A stretch of 64,000 nucleotides of DNA from Whitmania pigra (Eukaryota; Annelida; Clitellata; Hirudinida; Haemopidae): positions 1,818,001 to 1,882,000 of the forward strand of contig JAJTWR010000308.1 of NCBI GenBank assembly GCA_021613335.1. The letters run 5' to 3'. The notes below the pieces were generated by a model that worked only from the letters and a program-made list of their open reading frames with translations, was not told where the DNA came from and did not search any database. Within the stretch, counting starts at the first letter, position 1; every line of letters begins with the position of its first letter. The translations under genes and the position numbers were made by a program. Positions 1 to 10,800 of the stretch are shown here, piece after piece.

Positions 1-1
1 C

Positions 2-1236
2 CAGCTCCAGATCGACACGCCATCCCTGGAGATCATTGAGGTCCCACTACCATCCAGCCACGGCAACATATTCGTCGACGTCTCAACAGGAGTGCACAGA
101 CCGCTCGTCCCAGAGAAGCTGCGTCACAAGGTATTTCTGAGCCTACACTCTTTATCACATCCAGGTGCCCGTGCAACGTCAAAACTGGTGAGGCAACGTT
201 TCGTCTGGCCGAACATGGACAAGGACATCAGAGCATGGTGCCGAGAGTGTCTGGCGTGCCAGAAGAGCAAGATCCACCGACACACTACGACGCCACCAGC
301 AACATTCCCTCTGCCAAGCTGCCGCTTCCAACACATCCATATGGACCTGGTGGGACCACTTCCGTCATCGGAGGGACGCACACACACATCCTCACATGCG
401 TGGATCGATTCACAAGATGGCCCATGGCTATACCCCTTTCCGACACCTCAACGGAAGCCATCGTCAAGAATTTCATGCTCTCATGGATTTCCAACTTTGG
501 AGTGCCGGAAACCATCACCACGGACCGGGGTAGCCAATTTTCCTCACATATGTTTTATCAGTGGTGCAAGTTGTTAGGCATCCGCCACGTAAAAACAACG
601 GCCTACCATCCTGCTGCTAACGGAATGGTAGAACGTTTCCACCGTCAACTCAAGGCAGCACTCATCGCACAGAACGCCACCAACACCTGGACAGATCTCT
701 TACCCATGGCTCTTCTGGGGATCCGGGCAACCGTCAAAGAAGACCTTCAATGCTCTCCAGCCGAGTTGGTCTACGGGACGGCGTTGAGATTACCAGGAGA
801 GTTTTCACCAGCAAGCGACTCCAACCCGCCGATTGGACAGTCAGGTTTCGTGGATCGTCTGAGGGAGCAAATGCAGGGTCTCAGGACGCAACAACCAAGA
901 CAACGGCAGCAACCCGCGTACATCCCGAAGGACCTGGCCACGACACCACAAGTACTCATCCGGGTCGATTCTCACAAACCACCGCTGCATCCACCATACG
1001 ACGGTCCCTTTGACGTCCAAGAGCGCCATCGGAAATACTTCGTCGTCAGGAAGAATGGCAGGAATGACACAGTGTCCATCGACAGGCTGAAACCAGCAAT
1101 TCTGCCCCAGACTTCAGTTCCAACCACAGCCAACCCATCCCCAGCTATCAACCCAGCAACACCTCTGGCTCAACCTCAAACACGCTCCGGACGAAGAGTT
1201 CACTGGCCCAAGAAACTCGAGGACTACGAGCCCTGA
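2..1236 (+). pseudogene. gypsy integrase (C-terminal part of pol), frameshifted
   Basis: Integrase of a Ty3/gypsy pol polyprotein, which inserts the reverse-transcribed DNA into the host genome. The first frame carries the HHCC zinc-binding region: a Leu-Ser-His-Pro-Gly segment, then WCRECLACQKSK with the two cysteines. The catalytic core continues in another frame from about 380: DRFTRWP, then ITTDRGSQFSS with the second acidic residue, then AYHPAANGMVERFHR with the catalytic Glu. The frame change falls in a CA dinucleotide run at about 386-396, which suggests slippage. The C-terminal region ends in a Pro-rich tail and a TGA at 1234-1236. The start of the polyprotein is outside the window. 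Confidence 0.85.
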
Positions 1237-1274
1237 CTTTTCGTTCGCCAGTTTGCTCTCTGGTGGGGGAGTAT

Positions 1275-1505
1275 TGTTGGACACAGGAACTTTGTCCTAC
1301 TTGCATAATTAGAGACGCGGGCTCCGAGCGCCATGTTTGTTTATGTTTCATGAACTCAACGCGATATTATTCCTTCTCAACTCGAGTCAACAATTCCTCT
1401 GTTCAACATTTATTCTTCTGATTGTCAGTGTATATACATTTACACTACAGAATACAAGTAGATTATTTACAATTAAAAACAGTGGTTATACAGTGTGTAT
1501 TAACA
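1275..1505 (+). repeat. 3' LTR of the gypsy element
   Basis: Starts TGTTGG directly after a G-rich purine tract (GGTGGGGGAGTA, the plus-strand primer site) and ends ATTAACA, giving the usual TG...CA ends over about 231 bp. The second LTR is outside the window, so the right boundary is inferred from the terminal CA only. Confidence 0.6.
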
Positions 1506-1643
1506 CTCCGATAGTAACTCCTGGAGATCTCGAAGGAGTTTCTATCACCAGCTGTTTACATCTTCTGCGGTTTCTCATTGGTTGATAATCAATTTTGATA
1601 TCCCGAAACTGCGATTCTTGGAAATCAAATCGATTAAAAGCCA

Positions 1644-4543
1644 ATGTTGCTAGCTTTGGTTACAGTAGCGTCCTTTTTAGGTTTTGTTGAAGCACACAAA
1701 AGCGTGCTTTTAATACTTTGTAAGTGTCGATTGTTTGACTTCACATAATCTAAAAGATGCTATGAAGCATTGCTTTTTTTAAAGCTGATGATGGAGGTTT
1801 TGAAATTGGAGCCTACAATCACTCTGTATGCATGACTCCAAATATTGATAGATTAGCAAGAAGGAGTTTGTTATTCAAAGAGGCTTTTACTTCAGTAAGC
1901 AGTTGTTCACCAAGTAGGTCAGAGTAAAACTTTATTAGATCAAGGTAATTCGAATTTTGTGTATATTACTTTGATGTTGCAGATCAGCTCTTCTCACAGG
2001 CAGACCACAACATGAAAATGGAATGTATGGACTTCAGCATGACTATCATCATTTTAGCTCTTTTGATTCAATTTCAAGTGTAACCAAATTGCTTCATGAA
2101 AACAACATAAAAACAGGTTTCAATGCCTTTAAACTGTTAAAAAAAGACTTTTAAAGAAATTGTAGCATTTTTCTACCTTCACTTTTTAAGGACTTATTGG
2201 TAAGAAGCATGTTGCTCCAAGCTCAGTCTATCCTTTTGAATTTGAACACTCAGAATTTTCAAACTCGATTTTACAAGTCGGCAGAAACATCACAAGAATC
2301 AAAATTCTGGTTGATAAGTTTCTAAAGAATTTGAATGGGTAATTGTCATTTATATTTGGAATACATTTTGAGTGTTATGGATGTGCCAATACTGCAACAA
2401 CCAGACCATTTATATAGCTTCCCTTCCAAGATCCAACCAGGGATCATTTGCCCCTCAGTTATACAATACATAATAACCATTGAATTTTATTGCATTCAAG
2501 AACACAACACTTTCTCAATATTCCTGCATGCAATGGTAAAACCAATTATTAGGAGTTATATTTATTTTTGGAAAAAAAATTGGAATGTCTAAGAATTTGC
2601 ATCCCATACTGTACAGGATAAAAGCAGCAAGTCATGAAAATGGTGAAGTAGTTGCTATGTAGTACCTGTTTAGGATGCTTAAGGCACTCAAAAGAGCGGA
2701 TCGATACAATAATTGATTATCTAGTCGAATGTATCCTCTTATAGGCAAATCACCAAGTTATTTTAGATTTAAGAGTAGAGTTTTGAAAATGAATTTTTCC
2801 TCAGAATGTTAAAATGACATAATTTTGTTCCTCTAGAGCTCCCTTTTTCTTGTATGTGGCATTCCATGATCCTCATAGGGACTCTTCAGGAAATTATGGC
2901 CCTTTTGCTGAGAAGTTTGGGAATGGGCAGGAAGGAATGGGCTTCATATCTGATTGGAAGCCCTCTCTCTACAATCCCTCAGATGTAATCCTGCCATATT
3001 TTGTCCAAGACACACTAGCAGCCAGGCTGGATATAGCTGCACAATATACCACAATCAGCAGACTCGATCAAGGTGTTTAATGTCATTCTAAACACTTTTG
3101 ATATGAAACAGATTCTTTAATTTCAGGCATTGGGATTCTGCTCAATGAACTGGAGAAGTTTGGTCTGATGGAAGAGACACTTATCATTTATTCATCGGAC
3201 AATGGAATTCCATTTCCTTTGGGGAGAACAAATCTTTATGAGCCAGGTATTAGGGTGCCCTTGTTGATCTCATCACCACTGCATAGAGTTCGCTGGGGTC
3301 AGGTAGGATTTTTTGAAGTTTTTATTAGGGGAAATCGGCTAATCTACAATTAACTAGTTAATTTATCTTTTTCAACAAAATGTCTTTAAATCATGATGAA
3401 GTTGGCCTCTCCAACAGCTGATCTCTCTGTTGCTGATACAATATACATGCACATGTGCATATTCAATAACAAAAGGAGTAAATAGATAAAGAATAAATAT
3501 CAAGAAATATATATAGCACATTTAATTGAATCAATTAAAATGTTCATAGGATCCTGAAGTTCATGAAAGAGTTGTAGAATTGTGCAAATGCACAGAAATT
3601 GCTTTAGGCTTGGTAGTAGTACTTCTAATGACAAAAGACCAATTATAGGAAGGGGGGTCCACATCAAATTCGGAACACAAAGATAATTTATCTAATGATT
3701 TGTTTGCACAGAGAACATTTTAAGATGTTATTTACTAATCTGGACATGATAGACAAAATCACTTAAATTTCAGTCTAAATCCTATTCCAGTTTAAATTTT
3801 GGAATCTAGGAGTCAAGTGCCATTGTGAACTTGCTAGACATAGTCCCCACCATATTAGATTGGTATGGCTTATATGAGACTTTCTATAAGAAAATGTTTG
3901 CTGGAAGCTCTCTCATGCCTCTCTTACAAAAGGAAGCAACAGATGGATGGAATGTCACATATGCCAGCCACAGTTTACACGAAGTTGGGATGTATTATCC
4001 AATGAGAGCTATCAGAACTCACAACTTTAAACTCATAAAGTGAGTATTATCTTTTATGTTTATTAGTTGTCTTTAGAGTAGCTATATAATCAAAAAAGAT
4101 TGTGCATTTTAGGTGGAAAAAAATATGTATTTAGTATATGTAAGTTAGGTTAATTCTGGAAAAAAACTATTTATCATTTTTAATGTTCCAGGAATCTCAA
4201 TTACAAGATGCCTTTTCCAATAGACCAGGACTTCTACCAATCTCAAACATTCCAAGATCTCCTGAATAGGACAAAACAGCATAAACCACTCCATTGGTTC
4301 ACAGATTTGAAATCCTACTATTACAGGGAAAAGTGGCAGCTCTTCAACTTAGAGAACGATGGGAAAGAGGTACATAACTTGGCCTATGACCCTCAACATG
4401 CCAGTTTATTCAACAAACTTAAAAAGGCCTTGGAGGAATGGCAAGAACAAACAGGTGATCCATGGCTTTGCAGCCCTGAAGGAGTGAAATTAAAATACAC
4501 CACACAAGCTGAGCAGTGTGGAGATTTGCAAAACTTTTCGTAA
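1644..4543 (+). CDS. SGSH: N-sulfoglucosamine sulfohydrolase (heparan N-sulfatase, sulfamidase)
   Basis: Lysosomal sulfatase that removes N-linked sulfate from glucosamine ends of heparan sulfate; loss of the human enzyme causes Sanfilippo syndrome type A. Eight exons: 1644-1719, 1785-1917, 1983-2116, 2191-2338, 2837-3072, 3127-3302, 3810-4039, 4192-4543. They sum to 495 codons (494 aa; human about 502). The start codon opens a hydrophobic signal peptide ([17 protein letters not shown]). The metal-binding DDGG follows, then the sulfatase signature CSPSR whose Cys becomes formylglycine, then [18 protein letters not shown] and [10 protein letters not shown], all typical of SGSH rather than other sulfatases. 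All catalytic motifs are intact, so it should be active. It is transcribed away from the gypsy LTR just upstream. The donor after exon 2 (GTCAGA) is weak. Confidence 0.95.
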
Positions 4544-4785
4544 GGCAAAATATGAGATTGGACCTCATAAATTTTTTTACATGTGAAGGCTGAAGTCAAT
4601 TTCATTACGCACTGTCACTATCAAGCAATGCTAGCAATATTTGAAAAGATTGTATGAATCATAATTAATTAAATGCCTCCGTTTTCATTCACTGAGCATT
4701 AATAACTCATCAGGCATCTGAAATTGAAGTGTTAGTGTAATAGGATACACAGACTGAATTTGCATTAAAAAGGCTTTTTTAAATC

Positions 4786-4791
4786 AATAAA
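4786..4791 (+). terminator. polyadenylation signal of SGSH
   Basis: AATAAA about 245 bp after the SGSH stop codon; no earlier canonical signal was noticed in the 3' flank. Confidence 0.5.
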
Positions 4792-4847
4792 ATCATTCGA
4801 AGATGCTTTGATCAATACTGAACACCATCCAATGTTACAGAAGACAA

Positions 4848-4911
4848 GTCATTTAGTTCATAAATAACTGTAATTAAATGTCATTTAGTTCATAAATAAT
4901 TGTAATAAAAT
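4848..4911. repeat. 32-bp tandem duplication
   Basis: Two head-to-tail copies of a 32-bp unit beginning GTCATTTAGTTCATAAATAA, at 4848-4879 and 4880-4911, differing at only a few positions. Lies between the 3' ends of SGSH (+) and the membrane-protein gene (-). Confidence 0.8.
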
Positions 4912-5248
4912 GGCCTAGTCCACACTTCTACCTTGTCCCATCTTGCATGATATCAGAACCATGTTTTAGTGCAAGCACTGAACCACAATTAATCTCTTAG
5001 GCATTCTCACATAAAAACAAGGCCTAACTTGATTCCAGCAGGTTACAAACAATGACTGAATGATTTGTGACTGTATATCAAAAACAGATACATTAAAACT
5101 TATTTAGAAATGACCAAGATTTGCTTCTCAAAAGATCCAAGGGCGACTAGACATTAAAAAGTAGATCTGCATGAGGAGGGAGATAAATTGCTTCATTCGT
5201 TCCAGCATTCATCAAAATTGTTCAAAGCAATATTAATTGTGAGGGCAG

Positions 5249-7794
5249 TTACAGAGTTCCAGAGTGTTGGCAAGCCTGCATTAAGCTAAATGATTCAGGA
5301 ACGCTGCATTCCTCTCTGCCAATTGTTTTAGAGTAGCGGGGCATTGGTTTTAGCAATTCTTCATAACAAGAACTTTCTGGAATATCAATTTTGACAGATG
5401 ATGCAGAAGCCGATGTTTGATCCCCAGAATCCTGGATTAAATGGATATCCTGAGAAAATATATAGAATTACATTAATTCCTGCATGGAACAATTGTTGTA
5501 GACAAATAGTAAACAAGTAGTATGTAAAATTATGTCCAGGAATCAGTGCTTATCAATGACATCAAAACTTCCTATAGGTAATTGCACGCAAAGAGAGTTA
5601 TTGTTTGAACGAATCAATTGAACAAGTAGTCAGTCTGTATCACAAATATCAATTAGGTGTTTGCCATAAGTTCAACAGAAACTACCATGCCCACATTATC
5701 ACGCAGGGACAACCAGCAAAATTAATGGTGGAATTGTGCACAACATGAATGCATTTTGTATTTGGCCGATTTCTTGAGTGCCTTATGTATCTGGATAGAA
5801 TGTGAAGGCACTTCTTAATCTATCCACCATTTGCATGTGAGGGTGCTCCCTGACAGTGCAGGCTGGGTTGTGAAAAGGACGCACCGATTGTTTTTACTGC
5901 CACTTGCAAGAAAGCTACCCATTCAACATATGTGTCAATCGATTCCTTAGCTTTCATTGGCCTTTGCCTATTATGAAGGCTGGAAAACTGTTTATACAAA
6001 TAAAAATGGCCAGCAATTTCACTTATTACCACTCAAAATAATCTGATGAAAAATTAGGAATCTAGCTAATCTAGAAAATATTTTCTTGGCCATAGCAGAT
6101 GCAAATATTAATGAACCTTGTGGTTGCTGTAAAAGTATTATCAACTAAATATTGGATATATACCATTGTGGGAGAAGTAGTTTCATTGCTCTGGTCTTGG
6201 GCTCCAGAATTGGAAATGGAATCCTCTTGGGTGACCAGGTGGGGAGACTGAGATTGATCCTCAACAGCGGATCTAATTAGTGTCGAGCTTGTAGCAATGT
6301 TCGGATTATTTTCTGACTCCACTGCTGAAGAAATGTGAGGCAATCCTTCAGCTGCTGTCAGTATGAGTTGGCAGACGTGATCGTTAAGTATAGATTGCCT
6401 GTTCTCATCTCTGTAGAAGTATTTTGATAAAACTTTCTCATTAATTAGTGCTTCAACTACCTAAATTTTCATAAGCTGAGCAAGATGCTCTGGAAAAGTC
6501 AAGAGGCTAGAAGTCTGAGACTTGACAATTTGGTTGTTTAATTAACTAGTATAAGCCAACCTGTTATGGATGATAACAGCCACTGTGGCAGGATGAGCTA
6601 CTGGAAGAGGAACAAGCAACCTTTCAAAGAATGCCAGTACTTCTGGTAAAGAATTTCTCTTTTCCCTTTTCCTCCTGTTTAAAAGCCAAATAAAATAACT
6701 CTTAGATTTTGGAAGAAAAAGTCTAAAGTGCACAATTGTGTTAGAAAAGACTGGCTTAGTACAGTGTAAACATTTTTGAACATTTAAAATATCTCACCTT
6801 TGTATTTCTTGCTCTTTGTTATGTACATGATTTACAAAGTCATGGTTTGGGTTGAATATTTTAATGTCCATGGAAGGAGGTCCGACATCTATATCACCTG
6901 CATTTAATTAATTGATCATTAATAATCATTACTTAATCAAATAATAAAAAATTTTGTCAAAAAATAATATGGTTCATTAAAAACATGCAGGATGCCTTAG
7001 TTGCTTTAACAAAATGTTTGTAATGAACACATAAGGAAACCAAGCTCATCAACATAAATTGCTATAAAGAATAAATAGCTCTACTTTGAAGTATTAAAAG
7101 ATTTTTCAGTCTGAAATGATGAACTTATAAATATGAAAGTGCCTATTGGACTCGAAGTAGCACATTAATTAACCTTTGGGACTGTGAACTGTGCTCACAA
7201 CATCAAGGTCGTCTCTGAACTCAGCAGCTTTTAACATATCCAAATATCGCTTCAGGTTCAGATGTTCAACCTGGATTAAAAACATTCATTATTATATATT
7301 ATCACCAATGTATATAATTTCTATGTTCAAAATTAAAATGTCACTTACATTCAGCTTGAAACAGGTGTCAATCTCCTCCAAAGGCATTGTAACAAAAGGA
7401 GAAAATGCTTCGGTTAGCAACTGTAGGGCGAGACCTTCATTGGAATTAAGATAATTTAAAGAAAATATCAAAAAATGACTCCCATTTTAAATAATTTCAA
7501 GGTGAAAAACATCCTCATCACCTTGCCAGTCTCTAAAATCAAGCCGTTTTTCCTCCCAAAATTTATCTTCTGACTTTTGAATCCTGTTGAGGACTCTTAC
7601 TGGATAAAATTCTTCCAACATTTTTGATGTTTGGGCAATAACAACCTAGGTGTTAAAGTTTAAAATATAAATGTAACATTAACATAACATTAATATAACG
7701 TTGACTAGCTCTGCAAACCTTTAATTCTCTCGAAGTGAGTCTGATTCTTGATTGAGTGTCCCCACTGAGGCCCGTGTGAAGCTTCTGCTTTCGA

Positions 7795-7829
<35 letters not shown>

Positions 7830-10800
7830 TAATAATAATAATAAGTCATTGTAGGGTCTCAAATTGAAGGTAAGTACAAGCATGCTTGACAATGGGGTAA
7901 TAAACAATTGTTAATAATAAATATGATAAAAATAATAAAAACAACCTTTCAACATGCTTCAAAAGAACATTTTGATGATCTTTAGTTTCCCGCACTAGTT
8001 TCTGATAAACACCTTCATCAGAAAGTACAGCAGAAAATGGACTAAAACAGGATTCAACAAATTTCCTGAAAAGATTATCAAGACAATATTTGAATTCTAG
8101 AAACTAAAAGATTTAACTCGAATAAAATAAAATTTAAAATAAAAATTTTTAAAGCATTAAAAACGTTTGACTGTACTAACTTGTATTCTTTTTTCGGTTG
8201 ATCAAGAATGCTCGAATAACTTTCCCACCAAGCATCCAATTCGTGAATCTCCATCCGAGCCTCCACAGCTGCAAGAGCTTGCTCTGGTTTAATCTGCCAA
8301 TCCCAAATGAAACTTAAATGAAGGTTATGTTATCTTAAGACAGTTCAAGAGCAGACCTGGTAATAGTAATTTGAGGCTAAACCTGGGCCAGCGATTCTTT
8401 TAGCAATAAAACCATCCTGACTGGGAATCCTGCCTCTCTTTTTGATGATGCAATGAAACATCAAGGTATCCCAAATGGTTCTTAGAATTCTTCTTAAAAT
8501 GCCACCTGTAAATAGGTTCTCAAAATTGAGAAACAAACCTAACTTTGAAAATGGAGGAACAACTCACCGAGGAGAATAATGATAGCAGCTGTTGGCAATA
8601 CGATGAAAGCAAGTAAAAGAGCAACAATGGGCTGCAAGATGCCATGTAAAATAAGGCGGTATGCAACGGTTTCGATGAGGTAAAACCACCTATTGCTGTC
8701 ATCTGTCATAAAATTTTATTTTATGCTGCATCTACAACAAAACATGTATAACTTACCACATCAATGATTTGCTCACCTGGATGATCAAAGTCGTAGATCA
8801 AAACATCAAACAGATGTAGAGCAAGTATGCCAACTGGAACCCTAGATATGAAAATAATGATAAAAAATTATTTTGCCTTAAATTGTAAATTGCCATAAAT
8901 CAACTTGCCAAATAGGAGCTGCAGCAGCAAGAGTGAGGCAGCTGAATGAGCAAATGAGACATAATGGCAGGAAGAACACAATCATCAGGACACTGCCCAG
9001 AAATCCTTTGAGAACGTAATTCCAGAACCTGTTGAAATGTCGAGAGAGACTTTTGCCAAGGAAACCAGTTTCAGGCTCACATTCAAATCTGTGTCTTGAC
9101 TGCTTTACATGAGCCCAAAGTTTTCTAAGTCTGGATATTAAGGTGCTCCTTTTAGAGGAAGGATCAGGACATATTTCACCCTAAAATTCGAATTAAAAAT
9201 ATTTAAACAAACCCTTCATTTTTTAGTCACAGAGGAGTTAATTAAGTGTTTAATTACAATATTTGTTTAAATGTTTATCCACATACATTGAGTGGGTTGA
9301 GCATGAACGTCGACATAAAGGGATGGGGACTGAAGAGAGTCCTCAGACTCACTGGGCTGAACCACGGCACCAAAACCTAAAGGAATAGTTTCTAATTGAA
9401 ACATCGACAAAGGAGATTAACAACATTATACCATATTTAAGTGAATTTAGCTTACCCCCAGAAGGAACATGACATTCAGCGTCCAAAGAACAGTCCGATA
9501 AAAGAAGTTCATGACCCTCCAAAAAGCATAATTTGAATTGGTTTTGTATTTTTTAGTCTTTTCCATGGCAAATGTGGTCTGGAATTTAATTAATAAAATT
9601 GTTTAACGTATTTATTTTGAACTTGGATGTCACATACATTAAGTAAAATATACATTAATGAAAAACAAAATAAAAACTTGTTCAAAAATTAATTTTGTTT
9701 TAAAAATGCATATCAATATCATCAGGCTCCATGGCTTGCATTCCTGCATGCAACATTACAAGCAACACGTCATTGTGTCATGTTCAGAACTCAGCTTGCA
9801 CTGCCAGGAAGCGACTAAAAACTGCCTTCATACTTTGTATTTAATAACATCCAATTTGGATACACAAGGCACCCAAGAGATTGGCTAAATATAAATACCA
9901 ATAGTTAAACATTATACCCATCTAAAGACAAAACCAAAGCATAATAAAAGAAAAATTAAAGAACAAAAACTAATCCAACAATCCAATATTATTGGCCAAA
10001 AAACTCATTATGACATCGTTTTGCTCGAGAGAATGCTGGCGGCCGGTCGATAGGAAGTAAGTGCTGGAAACCACCGTTGGGATGACCTCAGTCTCTCCCT
10101 GGTGGGTTTTCTTGACGATCCAATTTTGCGGTGACCAGATATGCCTCACAAATGTGAACTCTCTACAGGGCACTTTCACCTTGCTGAGTTCCTTTTTCAA
10201 AACAGGTTCTCTCTGCAAATTGTCAGTCAAATTTGAATCACATCATGGAAGGGGTTTATTAATACTATGATGTGTGAGTGATAAAACATCATGTTCAAAC
10301 TCATCAATTACAACAATTCATAAAGCAAATCAGTCAACTAATCGTCAAATTATGCAAAGATAAGGTTCCGAGGGTTTGGTAAATCTAACATCTCTCATAA
10401 AGATGAGGTCTCTGTAAATGAAATACATCATTTGTTCCAGTCCATGCATCCTGCAGTCATCAATTGATTGGTGGTGAGCATCCCAGGCATGCTGCTCTGC
10501 AAATTTTTCCTTCAGAAAAGTAAGTATTTTGTCCATTGATAGAGGTAGTCCATAATTTGGTTTGAAAATTAAATGAAAGTAGGTATGTTGGTAGCTGAAC
10601 TTTACCCCATGTTGGTACAACTTCCTGTCCATCCACTGTTTGATTCTTGATCTAACAGGATATTTCTTGACAAGTGAAGCATTGAACTGAATCAAAAACA
10701 AACTTTAAGTATGCAATGAGAAGATCATCTTTTAAGATTAGATATATATTACATAGATATTAAGATTGCATATATATTACATAGATATTAAGATTGCATA

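Larger units (their letters stand above)
1..1505 (+). mobile_element. Ty3/gypsy LTR retrotransposon, 3' end (5' part outside window)
   Basis: The window opens inside a gypsy-type element. In order it shows the integrase zinc-binding region, the integrase catalytic core, a proline-rich C-terminal tail ending at 1236, a purine-rich tract (about 1258-1273) and a 3' LTR. The 5' LTR, gag, protease and reverse transcriptase lie upstream of the window. The integrase is frameshifted, so this copy looks inactive. The element ends only about 140 bp before the start codon of the sulfatase gene. Confidence 0.85.
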
